In this document: one piece after another, positions 46,771 to 58,218 of the stretch
How positions within the stretch are numbered: the stretch's first letter is position 1
How the letters are laid out: each line of letters opens with the position of its first letter
Origin: Cryptomeria japonica
Taxonomy: Eukaryota; Streptophyta; Pinopsida; Cupressales; Cupressaceae
Assembly: GCF_030272615.1 (NCBI RefSeq)
Contig: NC_081412.1
Coordinates: 97,213,796-97,277,795 of the forward strand
Direction of reading: 5' to 3'
DNA: 64,000 nucleotides
Notes under the pieces: model-generated
Databases searched by the model: none
What the model saw: only the letters and a program-made list of their open reading frames with translations
What the model was told of the DNA's origin: nothing
Position numbers and translations under genes: made by a program

Positions 46771-49700
46771 GTGAGTGAGATATTCTGAATCTTGATAAGA
46801 TCTTATTTTGATGATTTTGATGATTTGCTAGATGCCAAGTGGCTGTGCTGTTCATTCTCGTACAATGCATTGTAATTGAACAATACAATATGATGGTGAC
46901 AGTGCTAGTAGCTTATTATATCTTCATTTATTTATATCCTTCCAGCAGTAGCAATTGCAAATTGATTCTTGAACTTCCATGGCTAAGGAAGGGCTATGAT
47001 ATATTAAATGTTGTTATTTAAACAGACACCCATTGTTTTGTTAGTTTAATAAGAGTATTTTAACTTGATGGATGTTGTATTTGTTCCTACAACTTACCTT
47101 CTTTAAAGATTTATTGGGGTTAGAAAATGTTTGCAAATTAATAATGATGATTGGAGTAATAAAGATATTTTCTTCATATGTGTTCAGGTGGGAATAGGTA
47201 GCATAGATGTGATGTTTGATGACTAGGCAAAAGGAAAAATTGGCCATGCATTTAATATGATCATTTGAAATTATCCAAAACTGATGGAAGATCCCTGGAG
47301 AGAGTTCATTGACTGTTACATATATTTTATGACGTGCTTTGGTTAAATGGGGCTAGATAATAGCAGGGCAGGGGCTCATGATCGATTTGAAATGGAGCAG
47401 AGAGAAAGTAGGATGCTTGGATATCAGACATCAGACCTACAAACTATTGAATATTCAACCGAATACAGGAAAAAATATCAAATGTAAGATAAGGAGATTC
47501 GTCAAGATACAGTCAGCCATATTTTTTGAACTAAAGAAAACTTGATACATTTGAGTGATTAGCAGACCTTTATGAAGGTGCTACAAATTTTAGAGATACA
47601 AAGGAAAGCTATGCAGGACAAGTTCATTGATTGTTGAATTTTTCGTCAATGATAAATGATGACATCATGACAGTTTTTGCAGGCTCTGGTAGCACATACA
47701 TATTGACTGAATTGCAATGGAAATTATGTCAGGCTTTATTTAGAAATCAGGCCTATTCTGCTAGGGGGAATTCCCAATAACAGTCTTACAGAGACCCCAT
47801 AGAATATAACAATATTGCATTCCATAGATGATGGAAACTTGGACTCGCAGAGGATATATTTATCCAAAAGGAGCAGTAATGTAATGTAAAAATGGTATAT
47901 ATTTTATCGTTTTTAGTATTATTTTACCATTATTATTACATATTAAATTAGTATATGCATAATAACATAAAAATATAATTTATAATTTTAATCTAAAATG
48001 CAAATTTAAATTTAATTTGGAAACTAATAATAAAAATATAACTTAGAAAACAATTAACAACAAAAGACTTTATAAAATCAATAGAAATAGAGGCTACTAT
48101 GACCAAATAAATCTATATAATACGAAGATAATATTAAACTTTGTCACTGATAGAAATATAGAGTAAATTTAAGTTGAAACCATAAATCCTGATATGAATG
48201 GGCATGCATTGTATTCAGTTCTTACTACGAATTCATTACTAACCCTCTGTTAAAGTTAAATTTAAAAACAAAAAGTATAATTAGCTAGTACCCACCAAGC
48301 TTTGCTGCTATTGATTTAGGCCTTCGATCGTTTCGACTGGCAGCTCGAATGTTGAATGCATGGCTTGTCAATTGAATGCTAAAGTCAGTCCCTTTACCTT
48401 TCTATGACCTTTCTATGACCTTTCTTATCCTCTTTCTTGTTTTAGCCCATGTCAAGATTGAAGAGTATGAGTGCAACCTGCAATAGAGAAGTTCCTTATT
48501 GCAGCATCCTCACAAATATATGCCAAGGATGCCTAAAAAATGTTCCATTTTATGTCAACATTCTCCTTTTTTTTGGCACTAATCCAAACATGGGAGGCGT
48601 TATGTGGGATTAACGCTCTCCACAACTACCAAAGTCACACTCCCATGTTCATTTCTTGTAAGTTGGACCCAATTTTTGGATTGCGAAGCTTCTACAACTT
48701 GTGTCACTAACAAGGCTTCCTATAATTCGTTGTATCTACTTGTCAAGTTAATTGGTGCTTCCAATTCCTATTTATGAATTGGGAAAATTACCTAGTGATG
48801 ATATCTTAACAAAATGGACCATGGGTTTTCTGGTCACCCATCAACTTGTAGGACATACATCTGGATCATTATGATAGTTTGATGCTTTAAAAGAATACCC
48901 TGAAGGATCATCTTGACCCATTTTGTTACCTCTGTTAATGTCAGTCTCAAAGACACGGCAGAAAAAAATAAAAATTGGCCCAATCTATGATGGAAAAATG
49001 CATTTTTCACTTGTCTGCTGATCTCTAGCACTTTCGGATTCTTGTTAAAAGTTTTGTAAATGAGTGTGAATATTTTGGATAAATGGCCTGAGCTTTCTCA
49101 AAGAGTGACATTATTGAGGCCTTTTTCATGCCAAATATAAGTCTGGCCACATTCAAGCATGATGCTTCTCAGGCAGGGAGTTGCGCCATAACTAGGTTTT
49201 GCAATTTAGTTAAATATTGCATGTTGGGTTTAAACAAAATAAAAATTTAAGATTGTTTACAAATATCCCAAATGATTAGCTGAATCCAAATGAAGCTAAT
49301 ACGTCAGCTCATGAGCAACAATATTATTTAGGCCCTTATGAGCATTAATATTAGATAACAGCTTAGATATTGACAGTAGAAGCCAACTATGAAAGAGCAA
49401 GAGTGGCTACATACAATTTGTTATAGCCTTGCATTCTTGTCCCTTGTTTAGATTAGATTTGTTTACACTATGTTTCTTTCGTTTTTTTTTAGCTTTAAAT
49501 GTTGTAACATCCTGAAACGAAATAAACATTTTAACATCAACTTTGCAACTTTAAAACATAAAGGAAGAGACATTTTTTTTTTTTGAAAAATGAACAAATA
49601 TCTGAAATTAAACTAGCTCTTAACTGAAATTTGTATTACAATGATCCATACCATGATCATGAATAGTAGATATGAAAGTAACTAAAACATTTCATTTAAA

Positions 49701-50146
49701 ATGAAAGAGGGAGAGTTTAGAAAGTACATTTCTTTGATGCTAACATTCTGAGCTTTTGAAACTTTATCAACAAACCAATGAGGAGGGAAAGTATTATCAG
49801 GATGTTTTTCTGCCCAACCACGAACTTACTAGTCCCCTGTGCCATATCCGATTGGATTGGCCCCATCCTTCACAGAGAGGTAACGGGAAGTGGAACTCAT
49901 GCCATCTGAGACTTGGTGTTTAGGACCTACACTAACTAGTCAGCCATACACTATGGGTAACCCCCAACTAGTATGACACTCCTGACTAGAGGTGTATCTG
50001 GTTCTAATGATCTGACGGTATCTTGCATCATGCAGCACCACCTTGGCCAAAGTTTAAACACTGCAAGCACGATTAAACGTGCCGTCAATGATCACCACCC
50101 TTCTCGGCATAGGTCTAGGGTCAAGTAGGTTTAACCAACAAAGAGC
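46771..50146 (+). other. Start of the giant intron after exon 16
   Basis: The next conserved callose synthase block is absent. 47880-48300 is very AT-rich. 49800-50140 has a less AT-rich composition (gcaccaccttggccaaag, ccacccttctcggcatagg) and may be an unrecognised repeat into which solo LTR C inserted. Confidence 0.55.
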
Positions 50147-50598
50147 CATAGTGTTGTGACGTTTTCACACATCGCCCCATTGCAAATGGGGACCCTTGCT
50201 TTTTTTGCTCGTTTTTCGCTCGCTTTTCGTTTTGTTTTTTAGGGTTTTGTTAGTCAGTCAGTTGTCTGGATTTAGGGTCAAGCCTTAGGGTTTCAATTAC
50301 CGTCTTTTTAGGCCAGAATCCAGTCAGTTTTGAGAGCTTTTTGAGCTTCCTTTTGTAGGATGCAAATTTTGAATGCAATGATTTCGCCAAAATGGTCTAT
50401 TTTCAATTGGAATTTTGAGTGCAGAGCTTAATTTGTCTAAGTGTTGAAGATGAAGTGTGAATTTTTGTCCAAATGAGTAAGTTTGACCAAATTTTGACTT
50501 TTTTGATTTTTGATCCCAGGCATGGGGAATGATTTGTTTTCGCCTTGTGAAGTGATTAAACTTGTGAAATCATGTTATTTTGACCTGTAAGAGCAAAA

Positions 50599-52363
50599 TC
50601 GCTCCTGTCCCTCAGTGAAGGACCGGAGCTACAAATCAAATATTGCTTTGTCCTTGCAGGATTTTGACGACTTAACAATTTGAAGATGTCCAAGGAGATA
50701 TGTTTTATCAAATGAATATAACTTGAAGTGCCGACATGAAGGAGAGTGGTCCAGAATGCCAAAATCGCTCCTGTCCCTCAGGAAGGGACCAGGGCGAAGT
50801 ACATTGTAGCTCCCGCCCCTCTCCCAGGGACCAGAGCGATATTCTTCATAGGGCATGTTCTGGACGAAAATCAAGCAAGTTATAAGTTTGAAGGCAAGAA
50901 ACAGGGTGAAATGAACTCATTGAAGATAAATTGAAGATTACCAAATGTCAACAAAAGACCTAAATGCCTAAGTTCGCTCCTATCCCTCTCCAAGGGACCA
51001 GAGCGATTTTTGTCTAAGATAAATTTCTTGCTAAGTTACAATCAAACCCAAGGCATGAATGAATGGAATGGAATGTTATGAATCCGTTGAAGATAATTTT
51101 AGAAGTTAGCAATGTGATGTGGAGCCTACAAGAGCTAGATCGCTCCTGTCCCTCTCCAAGGGACCAGGGCGATATAATGGTTATATTGCCGTTCCTCCAA
51201 ATTCAGGACACTCCAAGGCGAAGAACAAGGTGGTGAGGACATTTTAAGACATCTTCATCAAGCACAAAGTTACAAAGGTCGCCAAGTTAAAGAATTTGCA
51301 TCAAGACACCTAATTCGCTCCTGTCCCTCAGGAAGGGACCAGAGCGAAATTTGCATAAAGGCATAGATTTCGAAAGATTAACAAGCACCAAGTGATTAAG
51401 GAAGATCAAGGGGTCACGTTTTACCCAATGAGGACAATTGCAAGTTGGAGAACGCAAGCATGAACCCAAAGACTTGAAGTTCGCTCCTGTCCCTCAGGAA
51501 GGGACCAGAGCGATGTTTATTATATTGGCCAAATCCCTCAAAAATCACGTAAGGTCAAGGTTTTGCAAGGTCGTATGAGGTCCAAGGCATGATTAGAAGG
51601 TGATATACAAAGACTTCAAACGTTAAAGGATCCTCAAATTGAACACAGAAGCTATATCGCTCCTGTCCCTCTCCAAGGGACCAGGGCGATTTGCTTGGGA
51701 TTCTTCATTTTCCTTCAAGTTCATGCCAAGTCAGGGTTTTTCGGGATCACACAAGGTCTAAGGTGTCTTTTGAAGATGATATACAAGGGTTTTGAACGTC
51801 AAAATGCTATCAATTGAGCTAAGGAACTCATATCGCTCCTGTCCTTTGGACAAGGACCAAAGCGATTTTTATTAAAATACCCATGTTCCCTCAAAACCAA
51901 GACAAGGCAAGGATAGGCAACGTCAAGGATGCTATTTGGAAGGTGATGAACAAAGAACAAAGATCAAAAGTTTACCAATTTGAGCCAGGACATGAGGATC
52001 GCTCCTGTCCCTCTCCAAGGGACCAGGGCGATATTCCTCTTAACATCAAATATGCCTTGTAAAAATCAAGTGGAGCAAGCGTGGAGTAAAGAAACAATGT
52101 TATTTTTCGCCTATGATAGAGATTGGAGGTCAAAGAATGCAAGATCAAGGAGAAAGCATGAAGATCGCTCCTGTCCCTCTCCAAGGGACCAGGGCGATAA
52201 TACATCCTAAGGCACTCATTCACACATGCAAGTCGATCTAGCTCGAAGGACTCAACGAACATGGCAAATCCAACGTAGAGATGAAGACCTGGGACGTAAA
52301 ATTGCAAGAATCAAGACAAAAGTGATGAATCGCTCCTGTCCCTCAGTCAGGGACCAGGGCGAT
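50599..52363 (+). repeat. Array of 12 hairpin cores, tandem unit 166-176 bp
   Basis: The core tcgctcctgtccctc, five variable bases, then agggaccagrgcga begins at 50599, 50765, 50807 (weaker), 50974, 51140, 51315, 51481, 51657, 51833, 51999, 52165 and 52330. Excluding the extra weak copy, spacing is 165-176 or about 209 bp. The core can fold: gtccct pairs with agggac and cgctc with gagcg, with a 2-nt internal mismatch. The loop alternates between ctcagga-type and ctctcca-type. The DNA between cores is related between units but much more diverged than the core. Confidence 0.93.
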
Positions 52364-53755
52364 GAGGTTTGTACTCTTCCCAATTCTCCAATTTTGGCGT
52401 TCAAACAAGTTTTTGAATTTATTTAAATGCTAAAAATCGATAACTTTGAAAATTCAATTAAAATGGCATTTAAAATTTGCGCAAAACATTAATTAATTAT
52501 TTTTGGCTTGTAAAAAAAAAATCGAATTTATTAATTAATAAACAAGGAAATTTAATTAATTAATTATTGTTTGCAATAAAAATGGAGCGCTTGAGTTTAT
52601 TTTATGAAGGTCGGCCCTTGTTATTTATTTAAAAATCATTTTAATTGCCTCATTTTGGCAAAGTCGGCCTAGAGGTGAATAAGGGGTTAAGCGCCTATAA
52701 AGGAGGAATAGTTTATGTCATTTTCACATCATCATTTTCATCTTTCACATGCGATTTGGAGTATACAAAGGAAGAGCGAATTTCAAAGGGAAGGTGCAAG
52801 CGTTATCAAAGGAGTGCGAACTTAGTTTCCACTTGAGCGAACTTGCCAAGGACATTGAAGATCACGTCAAGGACATATCAAAGGTGGCGAAGTTCCTAAT
52901 TTGAACAAGAGATCACGTTGAAGCCATCTAATATCAATTTTTGCCTAGGCAAATTCCTTTATTTTGCATTCTAGAGTTAGCTCTCAAGTGAGGTATGGCG
53001 ATATGGATTTATTGTTTTGATTTTGATTTTTGATCGTTATAATCTTAAATTTTGAATTTTTGAAATTTTGAATTCCAACAGCCCAATTGTTTTTTAGGAA
53101 ATGATAACTCAAAGACTTATCATGATGTTTCCTAAAATTATTTTAATCTATGCTATTCATTGCAAAATCATGTTGCTAATTATGAAATGTTGTGTAGGCA
53201 TCGAATGGAGATCTCATCAAGGAAAATCAAGCCGAATCAAGGACGGTCTTCGCCAGGACGATCTTCGCCGGGACGATCAAGCCAGGACATGGGCGACCTC
53301 TTTCAATCTAGCATTCCAAGGCAAGGTACATCATCATCCTGCACATCAAGGACACAGGGAGTTAGAACAAGGGCTCGTTGAAGAAGCAAATAGTTCCAGA
53401 TGAATTAATTAAAGCAAGCTTCTCAACAACATCAAGTTGAATATCTACCAAGTTACAAGTGTCAAATGAGGTGGCGTCCTAGTCATCATTTCTCCAATCA
53501 GTGAGGTCCACCTCAGCATGTCCAGATTCAATGTACTTAACTCATGGAAGGTGGCACAAACTCCGATGTACCTACCCCGGCTATCCATTGGTCGATTTTT
53601 CTAGAAGGGACATGTGTCCAAGCAATACAATTTTATCATTGGTCAAGCATTAAATGTTATGTAATGGTTGTAACAAACCCTAATTAGGGTTTTCATTGTT
53701 GAATCTTGGCCATTGATCTTGAATTGATCTAAGCCATCAAATTGTATTGTGGGCA

Positions 53756-53765
53756 CTATATAAGC
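53756..53765 (+). promoter_or_regulatory. Probable LTR promoter TATA box in solo LTR C
   Basis: gcactatataagcccagg. The same position relative to the LTR end carries ctatata on the minus strand in solo LTRs A and B. Confidence 0.6.
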
Positions 53766-54632
53766 CCAGGCATTTCATTTGTAAAGGTTAATTAGCAATA
53801 AGTTAGAGATAGCATGTAAATAGTTGGGAGAGTTAGACTATAGTTGATAGAATAGCAATTAGAGTAGAATAGGAGGACAAGGCAAGAAATTGTTGCCATT
53901 GATTGTAAACAAACTCCATTTTCATTGAAGTAATGGTGAAGTATGTCGTTTCTTGCAATTTGCATGGTTACTTGTTGAGTCTTCAATCTTAGATGGTAGA
54001 TGATTAGATGAATGGAGGAAATGTGATAGATTGATGATGGAATTCGTATATCCATACTACTAGCAGTTTGTTGATTGCAGACTTGCCTTGTGTAGTCAAC
54101 TGGAATCATTCAGCTTAAGCTCAATTTCAATTCGTCGCTTCTTCATTGATATGCATCAACTTGATGGTGTCTATGCTTGCGGTGATAATTTGAACATCAT
54201 AAAGCTCCCCTTAGAAGATCGCATTAGCCTTGTGTAGATGTTCCATTGATGTCAAAACAAGACCTAGTTAGAGTTTCATCAAAAATCAAATCATTGCTCC
54301 TACATTCTTAGTATTAGGATTAGATCCTCTCTTCGCCCTCATCCTTTTTCCATTTTTTTCAAATCTAAGCTAGTAAGAGCCCGTGTCCCAGCAAAGCAGA
54401 TCGGAAGTTCAATCACCAAATGTAAGTCCCCTTGTGATTCCAGCAAATCACATCATACCACGGCGAGCTTATCCACATGTAGAGACCCTACTAAAAGGAA
54501 CCTTGGAGTCATCCTAACTGATCCTTTATGCGAATCTTCAGCAGTTAGAGACTTTTTCTCAAGAGAGGATAAGATACCCTTAGGTATTTTATTCTGTGTT
54601 AGGCTGTGTACAAAAAACACGTCAACACATAG

Positions 54633-56735
54633 CTGAACTCACTTAGGAACTATTGACCATACAATTGTTTAACATTCTTTTTGTTATCAACACTATTTCT
54701 CTTAAGAAGTTACTGTTTTATTTTTCTCATTCATGATTGCAAAGGTTTGTAATAATACAACCAATTCCCTGGATTGGTAAAGTAAGGGGTATAAGAGCTG
54801 CCAGTTGTCCGTTCAAACCTTAAGTTTGGAATGTACCCCACACCTAACATGTCTCTGCTGTCATGGCAATTTTGAGGGTATTCTCTCTAATGGAGATGCT
54901 ATCTGCATCATGGTACAACTGTGCTCCTCTACCCACTACTTTCCTAGGCTAGGGTTTTTGTTTTATCATAATCTAGAGATGGTAAATCTCAAATAGATAG
55001 GTCATTCTTACTGCTGTTATGATTTTTCAGACTTAGGCAATTCTGAAATAGCTCAATAAAGAGGTAAGAAATTTTCTTATTACAAGTCTTTGGATATGCA
55101 CCCTCTCTAATCTGAGGAGTATTGTTTGTATATCTTTTACCAGCTTGCTCTACTGATTATCGGTTAAAATCCAGACATCTTTATTTATAACCGATTATGA
55201 GATAATGTTCTTGTTCTAAGTTTTTGTTTTATTTTCATAAACATCATAATGACTGCTGCTACATTCTTTTGACACATATCAGTGAAAATTTATTCCACAA
55301 CAAATCATAGAAAGGTACAGCCAAATAGAAATTCTGCTAATGATCTCAGATACTACAACATACCCACTAATTCCGCAAAGAAACTGAGATTCTGTTGCTA
55401 AGAAAGGGTCTAATAGTATAATTCTATTAGAACAGAAAGTATATTTCCTTTTAAATTGAAAAATACCCAAACCCTATTCAACATTCAAAAGAAATTACAT
55501 TATTCAGGTTTGATAGCAGAAATTTTGCAGAATAGTACGTATATTTTTCATCCATCTACTTAACCGTCAACACACAGCTAGGCGGTGGAGAATGTAACTA
55601 AATAAAAAGAAAAGAAAAGTAACTGGACTTTCTTCTTTAACACATGTTTATAATTCCTCAAAATCAGAAGGAAAAAGTAATTCAACTCTCACATAGTGCA
55701 CAAGAAAGAATAACATGGCTATTCCAAAATTCTTATGCATTTACTTTCACTCAACCTTTCTCATTCCAGATTCAAAAGAAAAGAAAGAATGAATGAACAA
55801 ATCTCCACTAGACTGGATAAATAACATGACTTGGTTAGTTTGAAGGAGAAGTGTCTGGTTATTGTTTCCCAGCACCGTTCTTCTCAGCAAAGCTTCTCTG
55901 TTCTCCACGTTTCCAAAAAACCTAAGTTTAAGCTTGAAGAGCCAAAGTCTCCTAACAACGACCAAAATAAGAGAAGACTGTGTCCCATTTTCCTCAAAAC
56001 CCTGGCTATATATTTACCAAAATGCATTCCGTCTTGCATTTTGCCCTAAAACCAGGCATCTTTCCCTAATCCGCCTAAGGAGGGTCACACCATGCGTGCC
56101 TGCTCCCAGTCACACGGATAGAGGTTTCTCATCTTCCCGAGAAAGTCTTCTTATTTTCTCCCTTTATTCTAATTCCAAAAATCGATTAATATGAAAATGC
56201 TCATTCACTTCTAATTGCCTGATGAAATAATATCGAGGCCAAGTAAATAGAATGATTTATATACTTTGCGTTATCAAAGGGGTGGATATTTGTTTTATTA
56301 ATTTGCTTTGTGCCAAACATTTTTTTAGCGGCTTGTAGGATGATTTAAAATTGATTTAAATAGCGAGGTCCCGACCCCTCCACCCCCTCCTCCCCTATCA
56401 CACTTAGCTTGTTAATATTGCCAAATAGAGTTGGGCCAAGGTTCTTTGAAAATGAACCTTACCTTAGCAAGAGTTTTAGTATAAAATATTCATATATTTA
56501 TATATATATGAATCTATACACTTTATGTATGCATGCCTATGGGAGCACGTATACGGTTGTGTATACCTCTCATATATATATATATACAACAATAAAATAT
56601 GACTCATTGCGAATTTTAATCAATAAAATAATTTATTATAAATTAATTAATAATAAAATAACAAATTAACTCGTAAAGTAATCAATAACTTAGGGTTGTG
56701 AACCCTAAAATTTTTGTACAGACCAGCTAGGGTTA
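54633..56735. other. Intron stretch, no gene recognised
   Basis: 55850-56100 is less AT-rich with short open frames on both strands but no family motif. 56480-56590 contains (ta)n-rich microsatellite DNA. Confidence 0.5.
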
Positions 56736-57005
56736 CATGTTGCATAGATGAACTACTCGCCACTAGGCAAAACTTGCCAATGCTTAAATTTAATTAAAAC
56801 TGCATTTTTTTGCAAAATTTAATGAGAAGATGCATCCAATGAGTCAATAAATGAGAACACAAAAGAAATAAGTTGATTCTAGATATATATTTAAATGCAA
56901 AGTGTCTACAAAAATGCATCCTCATGAGGAATGCTGATGGTTGGAAGCCTGGAAGCAAACTAGTAAATAGTTTTTGTAAAACCAAAAGAAAATACATCAT
57001 TACAA

Positions 57006-57575
57006 TTACAACTTCGTCTTCCTAGCTCTAGCAAAAACTAGGGGAGAGGTAGAACTAGAGGGTCTAGTCCTAGAAGTCTGCAGTGGGCGTGATTGTGCCT
57101 CCTCGCTCGGTATGGCTGGCTCGTCCTCCATCCTGGATGAAGCTATGTCTCCACTTGCTTTTGGCACTGGCAGTGACTCCTCATCCTCATCCTCTTCCTC
57201 CTCAATGTCATCCAACGTGAAACCAAATCTACCCCCCTCCTCCTCCATAGCCTGCCTCTCCAAATTTGTGATGTCATCCTCGAAAAACAATGGAGGCTAC
57301 TACTGTGATGTGCAATCACTGTAAGGATCTATATCATCCAAGTCAATTAGACCACCTTCTACTTCCTCTACTTTACATGCAATCGAAGATCATATTGCAC
57401 GAAGACAAGGTCATTGAGGCGTTTTTGCGCTAACTTGCTCCTCTTCTTCATGTTGATGGCCTCAAACAAGCTGTAATTGCGCTCACAACTGGATGAAGTA
57501 CAAGGTTGACATAAGATTCTGAGGGCAAATTTTTTGAGATTTGGGGTATTTATATTCCAACTTTGCACCAAGCAT
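57006..57575 (-). pseudogene. hAT transposase C-terminal remnant
   Basis: Minus strand reads NTPNLKKFALRILCQPCTSS, CERNYSLFEAINMKKRSKLA, QKRLNDLVFVQYDLRLHVK, then a TAG, followed by IDLDDIDPY and an acidic tail (57290-57006, EEEEDEDEESLPV). The order matches residues about 605-700 of the intact transposase, so this is a related but separate subfamily. Everything N-terminal is deleted. Confidence 0.85.
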
Positions 57576-57589
57576 CTGCAAATTAAAAT

Positions 57590-57790
57590 TAGGTTGAGAG
57601 TAGCACCCCTCGCCGAGGTTTGAGGGTGAGAAAGAGAGAGGTAGAGAGATAGGTCTAGATCTTGGGGGAGAGAGGAGAGAGTGATATGGAGTGTGGTAGA
57701 GAGGGGGATAGAGGAAGAGTGATAGGGAGATAGATAGGTCTAAAATTCGGGGCAGATAAAGTGAATGAGATAGAGAGAGCGAGAGAATGT
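57590..57790 (+). repeat. GA-rich degenerate repeat (gagagagatag units)
   Basis: Long purine-rich run with recurring gagagagaggtagagagata-like words inside the deleted hAT element. Confidence 0.75.
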
Positions 57791-58218
57791 TGATAGGAGC
57801 ATATTGATTACTGAAATTTGATTGTCTGAAAAATTAAAAGATCTTCTAAAACCTAGAATTTGCATTATAACTCCTAGAGATCTGAAATCACTCTCAAACA
57901 TCTTGCCAACATATACATGAAATATAACTTAAAGTATAAGAAAGGGAAAAGACATATTGAAATGCCACTTATACTTTATGTATATATATCATGTATATAT
58001 TCTGATGAAGAGAATGAAACTGACCTGAAAAAACAAAAAATAGATAATTATTTGACGTGTTTGGGCCTCTTTTTTTATTGTACTCAAGTTTTTTATAGAA
58101 ACTCGCTGAGTTTTTGCAAAAACTTGGGCGAGTTTTTTGATGAGTAAAAGTCAGAAAAACTCGGCGAGTTTTCAAAACTCGTCGATTACTTTGCGAGTTT
58201 GCCAACTATGCATGTTGC

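Larger units (their letters stand above)
50152..54627 (+). mobile_element. Solo LTR C (4,476 bp) with perfect 5-bp target duplication and an internal hairpin array
   Basis: Begins tgttgtgacgttttcacaca and ends aacacgtcaaca, flanked by catag on both sides (50147-50151 and 54628-54632). Its 5' end is the reverse complement of the right ends of solo LTRs A and B. A TATA box ctatataagc lies at 53756-53765, about 870 bp from the end. It is about 1 kb longer than A and B because its U3 holds twelve spaced hairpin cores (50599-52363). No coding region was recognised. Confidence 0.85.
56743..58210 (-). mobile_element. Internally deleted hAT element (about 1.47 kb)
   Basis: Left end (c)atagatgaactactcgcc at 56743; right end in reverse catagttggcaaactcgcaa from 58210. 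catgttgc occurs on both sides (56736-56743, sharing the terminal c, and 58211-58218). Right subterminal region has repeated actcg/cgagt words. It contains only the C-terminal part of a transposase (57006-57575) and a GA-rich degenerate repeat (57590-57790). Confidence 0.88.

Noticed and set aside
50599-52363. Regularly spaced hairpin repeats resembling a CRISPR array
   Set aside because: The host is a plant, the spacers are themselves related to each other and are about 135 bp long, there are no cas genes, and the array lies inside an LTR with target duplications.
53101-53403. 100-residue frame within solo LTR C
   Set aside because: No motif, lies in a repeat-rich U3, and has no counterpart in LTRs A and B.
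55831-56194. Open frames in a less AT-rich stretch
   Set aside because: Overlapping frames of similar length without family motifs, splice context or repeat borders.
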